A stretch of DNA of 64,000 nucleotides from Phycisphaeraceae bacterium (GTDB lineage: Bacteria > Planctomycetota > Phycisphaerae > Phycisphaerales > UBA1924). The notes below the pieces were generated by a model. The model worked only from the letters and a program-made list of their open reading frames with translations, was not told the DNA's origin and did no database searches. Below, piece after piece: positions 32,647 through 40,140 of this stretch. Location of the stretch: assembly GCA_007693965.1 (NCBI GenBank), contig RECQ01000044.1:1-64000 (forward strand), given 5' to 3'. The position numbers and the translations under genes were made by a program. Within the stretch, counting starts at the first letter, position 1, and each line of letters begins with the position of its first letter.

Positions 32647-35600
32647 ATGCCCGTCCAGCCCCAGACATCCGCCGCGCGAACGCTCTCCGCCGCCGAAATC
32701 CGGCGTCAGTTCATCGACTTTTTCATCGAGCGCCACGGCCACACCTTCGTCCCCAGCTCGCCCGTCGTCCCCCACGACGATCCGACGCTCCTCTTCACCA
32801 ACGCCGGTATGAACCAGTTCAAGCCCATCTTCCTCGGCCAGGCCGATCCGGGAAGCGAGATGGGGCGGCTGAAGCGCGCGGTGAACAGCCAGAAGTGCAT
32901 CCGCGCCGGCGGCAAGCACAACGACCTCGACGATGTCGGCAAGGACCTCTATCACCACACCTTCTTCGAGATGCTCGGCAACTGGTCCTTCGGCGACTAC
33001 TTTAAAGCCGAGGCGATCGCGTGGGCGTGGGAGCTCTTCACCGAAGTCTGGGGCCTCGACCCCGAGCGGCTGTACGCCACCTACTTCCAGGGCAGCAAAC
33101 CCGAGGGCCTCGAGCCGGACCGCGAGGCGTACGAGCTGTGGCAGCGCCACCTGCCGGCGCAGCGCATCCTGCCCGGCGACATGAAGGACAACTTCTGGGA
33201 GATGGGCGACACCGGTCCCTGCGGCCCGTGCTCGGAGATCCACTACGACGGCCGCAGCGACGAGGAGCGGGCTCGCACGCCCGGCCACAACCTCGTCAAC
33301 CGCGAGAGCCCGGATGTGATCGAGCTGTGGAACCTGGTGTTCATCCAGTTCAATAAGGATTATACTTCTAAAGGCCTCGAACATCTGCGTCTCAGCAAAG
33401 AGGCCGACTCTGCCAAGGAGCGGGTCCGTCAACGACAGTTAGCGTTGGAGAACAGGCATCTCCTAAATCTTCCAGCGTGCCATGTAGACACTGGTATGGG
33501 GCTGGAGCGCATCACGCGGGTCTTGCAGGGCAAGCAGAGCAACTACGACACGGATGTGTTCACGCCGCTGTTCGAGCGGATATCGAAGGTGTGCGCGGCG
33601 CCGCCGTATGGCGGGAAGCTGGATGATCCGAAGGACATCGCCTACCGCGTGATCGCCGATCACATCCGCACGCTCTCATTCGCGATCGCGGACGGGGCGG
33701 ATCCGGGGAACGATGGGCGCAACTACGTCCTGCGGCGGATCCTGCGTCGGGCGGTGAAGTACGGCCACCAGAACCTCGAAGCGCGCGGGCCGTTCCTGTG
33801 CGAGCTGGTTCCCACCGTTATTGAAACGATGGGGGAGTTTTTCCCGGAGCTGAAGAAGGAGCCGGCGCGGATCATGAGTGTGATTCGGGATGAGGAGGTA
33901 GCGTTTGGAAGAACGTGGCACGAAGGAATGACTCGGACCAGTGCCTTGAGCGAGAGACACCAAGCACAAATTAGTGCAATAACGAGCACATTAGAGACGT
34001 ATTTACAACCCATGAAAGGATTTAATGACGCAGTTGGTCATGTATTGAAAGACGTTGGACTCCGCTCCTCTGTTCCGATTCAAGAGATGACGAAGTTTTT
34101 TTATGAGTTTAATCGTTCTTTATCTGAAGCAATCCAGACCGCAATCCAACCAATGGCTATAGATCTTGAACGCGTGATCAAAGAAGCCAAGCAGACGATG
34201 GATCAAATTGAAGCGGCTATTGCCAAATTCGAACTAGATGCAGGACGAGAAGAGGCGACCAGAATCAGAGCGAAGATTGACGAATTGTCTCCGGCTTCCA
34301 TTATACAGTTGCTCGATCATCTCAATGAAGCGCGGTCAATTTCCGCAGAAGATGCCTTTGTTCTCCACGACACCTACGGCTTCCCCATCGATCTCACGCA
34401 GATCATGGCCGAGGAGCGCGGCCTGACCGTCGATGTCGAGGGCTTCAACCGTCTCATGGAGGAGGCCCGCGAAAAGGCCCGCTCCGGCGGCGCGGCGGCC
34501 GAGCAGGCGCACCCCGCATCGACGCTCCCCGGCGACGCCGTCGCGCGGCTCAACAATCTCAGGATCAAGCCGACGAACGACGAGGCCAAGTTCGAGAACA
34601 AATCAATCCGCACCGACGTGCGCGCCATCTGGAACGGGACCGACTTCGACGAGAACGTCTATGCCACCCACATGAAGCCCGGCGACCGCATCGGCGTCGT
34701 CCTCGACCGCACCTGCTTCTACGCCGAGATGGGCGGGCAGGTCGGCGATGCGGGGCGCCTCGTCGTCACGCGCGAGGCGCAATCCAGCGTGCGCGACGGC
34801 GCCACCGGCGGCGAGATGCGCATTGAAGACACGCGCGCCTTCGGCGGCTACGTGCTCCACATCGGCCGCGTCAGCAAGGGCGAGATCCGCGTGGGCGACC
34901 AGGTCTCGTGCGAGGTCGAGAAGAGGCGCCGCGCTGCGATCATGGCCAACCACACCGGCACGCACCTGCTCAACTTCGCATTGCGCGAGGCGCTGGGCGA
35001 GCGCGTCGAGCAGAAGGGCTCGCTGGTGGCGCCCGACCGACTGCGGTTCGATTTCAGCCACGCCGCCGCGGTGAAACCGGAGGAGATGGAGCGGATCGAA
35101 GCCATCGTGCGCGAGAAGATCATCCTCAACCTGCCCGTCTGCACCGACACGGCGCCGCTGCCACTCGCGAAGAAGGTCAACGGCCTGCGGGCTGTCTTCG
35201 GCGAGGCGTACCCCGACCCGGTGCGCATCGTCTCCATCGGCGCCCCCGTCTCGGCGCTGGTGCAGGAGCCGGATTCCGACAGTTGGCGCAAGCTCTCCAT
35301 CGAGCTCTGCGGCGGGACGCACGTCGAGACCACCAGCGAGATCGAGCATTTCGTGATCACGGAAGAATCGGGCATCGCCAAGGGCGTGCGCCGCATGGCG
35401 GCGCTGACCGGCGCCGCGGCGGGCGAGTCGATCGAGAGCGCCCGCGCCATCGAGCTCGCCCTCGACGAGGCGAAAAAACTCGATGACGACGCCATCGAAG
35501 CCCGCGCAACCGATTTTCTGCACCAGATCGAAGCCGCCACACTCCCCCTCGGCGCCCGGCGCCTGTTGGGGCAGAAGCTGGAGGCGTTGCAGGAACGTAT

Positions 35601-36021
35601 TAAGGCGGCGAAGAAGCAGCACGCCGCGGCGGGAAGAGAAGCCGCGGTCGATGCGGCCCGGCGCATCGCCGAGAGCGCGCAGGGAACAGTGATCGTCGAG
35701 GCCCTGCCCGGCGACGACGCCGGCGCCGATCGTCAGGCGATGCTGAGCGCGCTGGACGCGATTCGCGCGAAGCGCGCCGAGAGCGCTGTCATGCTCCTCG
35801 GCGCCGATCGGGAGAATGGCAAGGTGACGATCGTGGCCAACGTACCCAAGGAATTGATCAACAAGGGGCTGAAGGCCGGCGACTGGGTCCGCGCCGCCGC
35901 CGAAGCCTGCGGCGGCAAGGGCGGCGGGCGCCCGGATTCCGCCCAGGGCGGCGGCACGCAGCCGGAGAAGATGGGCGACGCGATCGAAGCGGCGAAGACG
36001 TTCGCGAAATCGAAGCTCTGA
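32647..36021 (+). CDS. alaS: Alanine-tRNA ligase with two AT-rich insertions
   Basis: Charges tRNA-Ala and edits mischarged Ser/Gly. The class II core is intact: FTNAGMNQFKPIFLG, FFEMLGNWSFGDYFK, FWEMGDTGPCGPCSEIHYD, HVDTGMGLERI and DGRNYVLRRILRRAVKYG. Editing-site residues are N-H-T-G-T-H-L-L-N and C-G-G-T-H-V-E, and the C-terminal oligomerisation domain is present. The product is about 1124 residues against about 880 usual. Two extra segments explain most of this: about residues 237-276 (after WNLVFIQFNKD) and about 427-566 (between FGRTWHEGM and EDAFVLHDTYGFP). Both are far more AT-rich than the gene. Frame is maintained throughout. Confidence 0.95.
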   Translation: MPVQPQTSAARTLSAAEIRRQFIDFFIERHGHTFVPSSPVVPHDDPTLLFTNAGMNQFKPIFLGQADPGSEMGRLKRAVNSQKCIRAGGKHNDLDDVGKDLYHHTFFEMLGNWSFGDYFKAEAIAWAWELFTEVWGLDPERLYATYFQGSKPEGLEPDREAYELWQRHLPAQRILPGDMKDNFWEMGDTGPCGPCSEIHYDGRSDEERARTPGHNLVNRESPDVIELWNLVFIQFNKDYTSKGLEHLRLSKEADSAKERVRQRQLALENRHLLNLPACHVDTGMGLERITRVLQGKQSNYDTDVFTPLFERISKVCAAPPYGGKLDDPKDIAYRVIADHIRTLSFAIADGADPGNDGRNYVLRRILRRAVKYGHQNLEARGPFLCELVPTVIETMGEFFPELKKEPARIMSVIRDEEVAFGRTWHEGMTRTSALSERHQAQISAITSTLETYLQPMKGFNDAVGHVLKDVGLRSSVPIQEMTKFFYEFNRSLSEAIQTAIQPMAIDLERVIKEAKQTMDQIEAAIAKFELDAGREEATRIRAKIDELSPASIIQLLDHLNEARSISAEDAFVLHDTYGFPIDLTQIMAEERGLTVDVEGFNRLMEEAREKARSGGAAAEQAHPASTLPGDAVARLNNLRIKPTNDEAKFENKSIRTDVRAIWNGTDFDENVYATHMKPGDRIGVVLDRTCFYAEMGGQVGDAGRLVVTREAQSSVRDGATGGEMRIEDTRAFGGYVLHIGRVSKGEIRVGDQVSCEVEKRRRAAIMANHTGTHLLNFALREALGERVEQKGSLVAPDRLRFDFSHAAAVKPEEMERIEAIVREKIILNLPVCTDTAPLPLAKKVNGLRAVFGEAYPDPVRIVSIGAPVSALVQEPDSDSWRKLSIELCGGTHVETTSEIEHFVITEESGIAKGVRRMAALTGAAAGESIESARAIELALDEAKKLDDDAIEARATDFLHQIEAATLPLGARRLLGQKLEALQERIKAAKKQHAAAGREAAVDAARRIAESAQGTVIVEALPGDDAGADRQAMLSALDAIRAKRAESAVMLLGADRENGKVTIVANVPKELINKGLKAGDWVRAAAEACGGKGGGRPDSAQGGGTQPEKMGDAIEAAKTFAKSKL

Positions 36022-36066
36022 AATTCAAGATCACTCGCCGCTCACGAATTGGAATGGGTCGGTCGA

Positions 36067-36093
36067 ATACGAGCCCGAAGCGCAAGTAAGGAT
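36067..36093 (+). repeat. 27-nt micro-repeat, intergenic copy
   Basis: Reads TACGAGCCCGAAGCGCAAGT and AAGGAT, a diverged copy of the sequence inside rlmN and cysS. It lies 46 bp after alaS and is not translated. Confidence 0.7.
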
Positions 36094-36096
36094 CCC

Positions 36097-36292
36097 CCCG
36101 CCTCTCCCTTGGGAGAGGCTGTCCGCGCAGCGGACTGGAGAGGGCTCCTTCTTCTACTCTCTCCTCCTTCGCTCGATCAACCGTGTGCCTTGTTTCTCGC
36201 CGCGACCGACGAAATTCGCATTCCGTTGTTCGAGCGTTGGAGAATGGAGAGAAGAAGGAGCCCTCACCCTGCCCTCTCCCAGGGGGAGAGGG
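36097..36292. repeat. F4 palindromic element between convergent genes
   Basis: Contains CCTCTCCCTTGGGAGAGG (perfect palindrome with a 2-nt centre), GTCCGCGCAGCGGAC, and long outer arms: AGGGCTCCTTCTTCTACTCT on the left pairs with GGAGAGAAGAAGGAGCCCTC on the right. It fills the 291-base gap between alaS and the convergent AHSA1-YCII gene. No gene is present. Confidence 0.75.
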
Positions 36293-36312
36293 TTGGCGCG
36301 AGCGGCGCTGTG

Positions 36313-37233
36313 TCACAGGCCGATGAACGATGCGCGGAATTCGTTGAGCTGGGCTTTAAAGACGCCGGCGCGCACGGCGGGGTCGTTCTCCATGATCTCG
36401 CGGGCCGCGGCTTCGTTCGGCGCTGTGAAGACCACGATCCCCGGCGCGGGGATCTCAAGCGCAACCGCGTTTTCGCCCCGCGGCGTCCACGCCGGATCGA
36501 GCGACGGGCCTGCCAGCATGAGCACGCCCGAGGCGAGGAGTGAACGGACATACGCCGCGTGCTCGTTGATGATGGAGCGCTCCTCGTCCGTCATCGTCTC
36601 GATCATTCCTTCGCGCGCGGGATGGATGAAGTAGACGAACGGCCGGGGCTCGGGGCCCTCGAACTCGCCGGAGCCGGCCCGCATGAAGGGTCCGTCGCTG
36701 AACCGGCGATCGAGATGATCAACCACGAAGCCCCACACCTGGCTGAAATAGGCGAAAGCGCGGTCCCACTGCTCGCCCTCGCTCGCATCCCAGCCGCCGT
36801 GTGTGATGCGCAGGCGCGTCTTGCCTTCTTCCGCATCATCGAAGCGCAGGACGACGAACGTCCGGCGCCAGCGCGCCTCAGGCAGATTCGGCGGGGCGTT
36901 CCACGTGAAGGACAGCATCTCCCCCTCGACAAAGCTCAGCACGCGGCACCCCTCCGAGCCGCGCGTGCCCTCCGGCGCATCGGGCGCGAAGTGCAGCTCG
37001 TACGCGCCGCCCATACGCAGCTCGACCTTCGCCCGTGGCGAAAAGAAGCTCGTCACGCCCTCGACGGTGGTGAACGCCTTCCACACCTCGGCCCGAGGCG
37101 CCTCGATGATGCGATCAAGCTCGATCACACGGGCGGGCGCATCGCCAGAGCGAGCATGAGTGGCCGACATCAGAAGGAATGTGAGCACAAGCGGGAGCAA
37201 GCGCATCAGCGGGCGCATTTCGGTCTGAAGCAT
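36313..37233 (-). CDS. Exported AHSA1-like (SRPBCC) and YCII-like fusion protein
   Basis: A 306-residue protein with a signal peptide (LMRLLPLVLTFLLMSATHAR) and two domains. Residues about 35-180 are an AHSA1-type SRPBCC fold (IEAPRAEVWKAFTTVEGVTS, FSPRAKVELRMGGAYELHF, then ITHGGWDASEGEQWDRAFAYF). Residues about 205-306 resemble YCII (IHPAREGMIETMTDEERSI, HAAYVRSLLASGVLMLAGPS, FTAPNEAAAREIMENDP). Both folds bind small hydrophobic molecules or act as minor enzymes. ATG 37233 has AGGAGA upstream. Last gene of the operon headed by the VOC gene. Confidence 0.8.
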   Translation of the reverse strand: MLQTEMRPLMRLLPLVLTFLLMSATHARSGDAPARVIELDRIIEAPRAEVWKAFTTVEGVTSFFSPRAKVELRMGGAYELHFAPDAPEGTRGSEGCRVLSFVEGEMLSFTWNAPPNLPEARWRRTFVVLRFDDAEEGKTRLRITHGGWDASEGEQWDRAFAYFSQVWGFVVDHLDRRFSDGPFMRAGSGEFEGPEPRPFVYFIHPAREGMIETMTDEERSIINEHAAYVRSLLASGVLMLAGPSLDPAWTPRGENAVALEIPAPGIVVFTAPNEAAAREIMENDPAVRAGVFKAQLNEFRASFIGL

Positions 37234-37387
37234 GGCGAGATCTCCTATGGAGGGCTGAGTCAGAATCTGTCCTGACGCCCGACGCCTATGGGAGTTCCGT
37301 CGATCCGTGGCGTCAAGCCCGGGGATGCGTCGAGCGACTTGCCCCGTGTCGAAAACCGAGGCTCTGTCGAAAACCAAGGTTTCGTTG

Positions 37388-37548
37388 TGAACCGAGGCTT
37401 CGCAGACTCAGCCTCGGCGTCTTGACCCTCGAACGCCTCGAATGCCTTGAACGTCTTGAACGTCTTGAACGCCTGGAACACCTTCAACGCTTTAAACGCC
37501 CCGTTCCGACTCAATAGACGCCGAGGCTGAGGAGTCTTCGACGAAGCC
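37388..37548. repeat. F5 element: inverted arms around a 9-nt tandem
   Basis: Arms GACTCAGCCTCGGCGTCTTG (about 37396) and AGACGCCGAGGCTGAGGAGTC (about 37518) are inverted. Between them TTGAACGCC-type 9-nt units repeat about eight times with drift (37424-37500). Just upstream, 37340-37390 has three related GAAAACCGAGGCT-type units. It fills the 352-base gap between two minus-strand genes; no gene is seen. Confidence 0.65.
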
Positions 37549-37585
37549 TCGGAAACGGCGCCCGCGCCGCTTCTCGTGCCCACCG

Positions 37586-38164
37586 TCAATCCCCGCGCCC
37601 GCTCGCGCGGCGCATGGAAAACCGAACCGCCCGCTCCTCGCCATCGCGCATCTCGATCAGCGCGACGACCAGCGAGTCGGCGTCCTCATCGAACGTGTAC
37701 TCGAGCCGCTTGGGCGCTTCGGCCTCGCGCTGATGGAAGATCGCCCGGCCCTCTTCGAGCTCGACGAGCCGGAAGACCAGGGCCGACTCTTCCCACGGGC
37801 GCATCTGCATCCCGAAGTGGCGCAGGCGCATGGTGACGCCGCCGGCCTCTTCTTCGAGCACGATCAGCTCGTGCACGCGCAGGCGATCGCCCACGGTCCA
37901 GCGGAACATCCCCGTCATGCAGCCCGCCGCGGGGATGGTCCAGTGCTCCTCGAACCGGTGCTCTCCATTGGCGCCGATCCACGCCCCCGCGATCCAGGCC
38001 ACGTCGGCGATGGTGTGGGCCACGGGCTCGTCGCCTCCCGGGGCCGGCGCCGGGGCGGCGCCGACAAGCAGCAGCGCGAGGCCGAGCGCTGCGCATGCCC
38101 GCGACCTCTTGATAGCGCTTCTCGTTCGGGACGAGAAGGTCGCAGGTTCAAACCCCGGCCTCAT
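37586..38164 (-). CDS. DUF6265-like exported protein with tRNA-derived N-terminus
   Basis: A 192-residue protein of unknown function. After a hydrophobic signal segment (CAALGLALLLVGAAPAPAPG) the body matches DUF6265: VAWIAGAWIGANGEHRFEEH, TIPAAGCMTGMFRW, and RVHELIVLEEEAGGVTMRL. ATG 38164 overlaps the VOC stop as ATGA, and no other start codon precedes the signal segment. The first 17 codons (MRPGFEPATFSSRTRSA) lie exactly antisense to a tRNA-Pro-like fragment at 38113-38160. It belongs to the VOC-DUF6265-AHSA1 operon. Confidence 0.75.
   Translation of the reverse strand: MRPGFEPATFSSRTRSAIKRSRACAALGLALLLVGAAPAPAPGGDEPVAHTIADVAWIAGAWIGANGEHRFEEHWTIPAAGCMTGMFRWTVGDRLRVHELIVLEEEAGGVTMRLRHFGMQMRPWEESALVFRLVELEEGRAIFHQREAEAPKRLEYTFDEDADSLVVALIEMRDGEERAVRFSMRRASGRGD
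38113..38160 (+). pseudogene. tRNA-Pro(CGG)-like fragment
   Basis: Reads TAGCGC, then TCTCG-TTCGGGA-CGAGA (a perfect 5-bp anticodon stem with a 7-nt loop and anticodon CGG), AGGTC, then GCAGGTTCAAACCCC resembling a T-arm. It aligns well with the 3' two thirds of bacterial tRNA-Pro such as E. coli proK as I remember it. The acceptor stem, most of the D-arm and a paired T-stem are missing, so it is not a working tRNA. Confidence 0.6.
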
Positions 38165-38556
38165 GACGCCCCTCCTGCGCCCTCGCTCAGATCCTCGTAG
38201 AACATCAGCGCGTTGCCGTCGGGGTCGTAGAAAGTAGCCAGCTTGACCATGCCGGGGTGCTCCTGCGTGGGCCCATCGAAGCGGACATCCTTCGACTCGA
38301 GGAACGCCCGGGCGGCGTCGACGTTCTTCACGCCGAAGGTCAGCTTGATGCCGGGGCCGGCCTTAAAGCCCTCGGTCTGGCCGAGGCCGATGTTGACGCG
38401 GGCGACCTCGGTGGCGAGCTCGGCCCAGGCCAGCTCATCGATCTTGTAGAGCAGCGTGAAGCCGAGGACCTCCTGGTACCAGCGAAGTGAGCGGTCAAGG
38501 TCGGTGACGTGGATCGAGCAGGTGAGGCCGCCGTCGTAGCCGATGGGCGAGGGCAT
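38161..38556 (-). CDS. VOC/glyoxalase-family protein
   Basis: Vicinal-oxygen-chelate fold protein, 131 residues. Two beta-alpha-beta-beta-beta modules are visible: CSIHVTDLDRSLRWYQEVLG with FTLLYKIDELAW, and LTFGVKNVDAARAFLESKDV ending in LATFYDPDGNALMFYEDL. The metal-binding His/Glu positions are H16 and E121 (YED). Members detoxify or bind small molecules; the substrate is unknown. First gene of a three-gene operon; its promoter overlaps the HxlR promoter and a shared palindrome. Confidence 0.85.
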   Translation of the reverse strand: MPSPIGYDGGLTCSIHVTDLDRSLRWYQEVLGFTLLYKIDELAWAELATEVARVNIGLGQTEGFKAGPGIKLTFGVKNVDAARAFLESKDVRFDGPTQEHPGMVKLATFYDPDGNALMFYEDLSEGAGGAS

Positions 38557-38589
38557 GGGATCGTCTCCTGTGAGCCGCGGCGTGCGGCC

Positions 38590-38627
38590 TTGAGAACGTT
38601 TGTATAGTCGCTATACTTTCGTGTCAA
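38590..38627. promoter_or_regulatory. Overlapping divergent promoters with operator GTATAG-TCG-CTATAC
   Basis: The 15-bp palindrome at 38602-38616 has perfect 6-bp arms. Plus strand: TTGAGA (38590-38595), 16 nt, TATACT (38612-38617), which serves the HxlR gene. Minus strand: TTGACA (38627-38622), 15 nt, TATACA (38606-38601), which serves the VOC operon. The palindrome overlaps both -10 boxes, as expected for an autoregulated divergent pair. Confidence 0.7.
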
Positions 38628-39217
38628 TGGCCGATTTCAAGATTCCAGGCAGCGATTCCGGACCCCCGCCGCTGGCGATGCTCTTCCACCACCGCTGGGC
38701 CGCCCCGGCGCTGGAGGAGACGCTCCGGCAGGGCGGCGGCGCCCGTGTGGCGACGCTGGCCGCCCGCCTCAGGGCGCCGCGGGCCTCGGTGGTGCGGGCC
38801 GTCGAGGGGCTGACGGCCCTCGGACTGATACAGCCCAACCCCGGCCACGGCCACCCGCTCCGCCCCGAGTTCATCCTGACCGAGGCCGGCGCCCGGGCGG
38901 CGGCGGGGTGCGCCGCCTACCTGCGGGCGGCGGCGTGGCTGAACGTCGAGGACCTGGCCCTGCGCAAGTGGACCGCCGCGGCGGCGACCGAGCTGCGCGC
39001 CGGCGGACGCCGCTTCACCGAGCTCCGCAGCGGCCTGCTCGTCGTCACCGACCGGGCCCTGGCGACGACGCTCCGCGACCTTGGCGAGGCCGGGCTGGTC
39101 GATCGGCGCGTCGAGGACAGCGCCGCCGCCCCCGTCGCCGTCGAGTACACGCTCACCCGCCCGGGCGCTCGGCTGGCGAGCACGGCGAAGGACGTGCGCG
39201 AGGCGCTGGCGGCGTGA
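38627..39217 (+). CDS. Tandem winged-helix regulator (HxlR type)
   Basis: A 196-residue regulator made of two winged-helix units. The second (ALRKWTAAAATELRAGGRRF, TELRSGLLVVTDRALATTL, then a V-E-Y-T-L-T wing) fits HxlR, and the first (HRWAAPALEETLRQGGGARV, TLAARLRAPRASVVRAVEGL, F-I-L-T-E-A-G) is a divergent copy. HxlR proteins usually have one such domain and dimerise, so this may be a fused pseudo-dimer. TATACT ends 9 nt before ATG 38627, so the mRNA is probably leaderless. It likely controls the divergent VOC operon and itself. Confidence 0.75.
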   Translation: MADFKIPGSDSGPPPLAMLFHHRWAAPALEETLRQGGGARVATLAARLRAPRASVVRAVEGLTALGLIQPNPGHGHPLRPEFILTEAGARAAAGCAAYLRAAAWLNVEDLALRKWTAAAATELRAGGRRFTELRSGLLVVTDRALATTLRDLGEAGLVDRRVEDSAAAPVAVEYTLTRPGARLASTAKDVREALAA

Positions 39218-39330
39218 GGGGAAGCGGAAAAACGGAAAAGCGGGAAAACAGCAAAGCGAGAAATACTCAACAACCGTCCACGGGCTGCTGAGATTTGCTG
39301 CTTTTCCGCTTTGCTGCTTTGCTGCTTCGC
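39218..39330. repeat. F6 palindromic element, copy 1
   Basis: Left arm of GGAAAAGCGG and AACAGCAAAGCG units, right arm of TTTGCTGCTTTTCCGCTTTG units. It fills exactly the gap between the stops of two convergent genes (39217 and 39331). Confidence 0.75.
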
Positions 39331-40092
39331 TCACCCACTCAACCTCGGCTCCGTCTCCGCGAGCTTGAGCCGCTCGCGGAGCCACGCCGCGAAAGCCTCT
39401 GCGCTCCTCACGCCCGTGAACCCGCACACGAACGCTGTGTGGTGACGCTCGCCGTCCGTGTGCTCGATGTCGACGGAGATCACCCGCTCTGTCCCGTCGG
39501 AATCGTGCAGATCGATCCGAATGAAATCCCGCACAACGACCGACCGGATGTCTGATGTCGCGATGCACATGCCCGCTCTGTTCTCAGAAGACGGAGCCAG
39601 CTCGACCATGCCCTGATCATCGTCAATGGTGAGGACGTCAAATGATCCGCCTCGCAATGCCGACGCAATGAACGCCGCCGCCGAGACGATCACGATGATG
39701 ATCCATGCGGCATGCGCCTGCGATGGCTGGGGATGCCATCCCAATGCAAAGACGATGATGATCGACGCCAGCAAGGACGAGGCGAACGCCGCGATGAGCG
39801 ACCAGGCGAGCGGATGCATGCGGCGGCTTCTGACCAGCGTTCGTCCGGGGTTGTCGATCACAATCACGCCGCCCATCGGCGGAGGAAAAAATTCGGCTCG
39901 GATCAGCGCCAGAACAATCCACCACACGCCGACGCCAAATATCACAAATGGCGCCGCGAAAAGCACCTGCATGTGATGCGACATTCCGCCTGGCGGCGCG
40001 GTCATGATACGGATGCATCCGAGCGTCCATCCGATTGCAAACAACGCAAAGATCCAGATATGGCTGAGCTGGCGGCGCGATCGCATGCTCAT
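39331..40092 (-). CDS. Membrane protein of unknown function
   Basis: A 253-residue protein with four likely membrane spans (IWIFALFAIGWTLGCIRIM, VLFAAPFVIFGVGVWWIVLA, LAWSLIAAFASSLLASIIIV, AAWIIIVIVSAAAFIASAL) and a C-terminal soluble part. The C-terminus (EAFAAWLRERLKLAETEP) resembles that of the next upstream gene (ELFADWLRVRLNLDGD), and both have a GGVIVIDNPGRTL-like or DDLVIDEAGAQL-like strand, so the two are probably distant paralogues. Confidence 0.6.
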   Translation of the reverse strand: MSMRSRRQLSHIWIFALFAIGWTLGCIRIMTAPPGGMSHHMQVLFAAPFVIFGVGVWWIVLALIRAEFFPPPMGGVIVIDNPGRTLVRSRRMHPLAWSLIAAFASSLLASIIIVFALGWHPQPSQAHAAWIIIVIVSAAAFIASALRGGSFDVLTIDDDQGMVELAPSSENRAGMCIATSDIRSVVVRDFIRIDLHDSDGTERVISVDIEHTDGERHHTAFVCGFTGVRSAEAFAAWLRERLKLAETEPRLSG

Positions 40093-40140
40093 GACGGATG
40101 CCTCATCGGCGGCGGCGCGGACGAGCGACCGCAGGGCGGG

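Noticed and set aside
33925-34345. Intein in alaS
   Set aside because: There is no Cys/Ser at the left junction, no His-Asn at the right, and no splicing or homing motifs.
38113-38160. Intact tRNA-Pro gene
   Set aside because: The T-stem does not pair well, and no acceptor stem or complete D-arm can be found on the 5' side.
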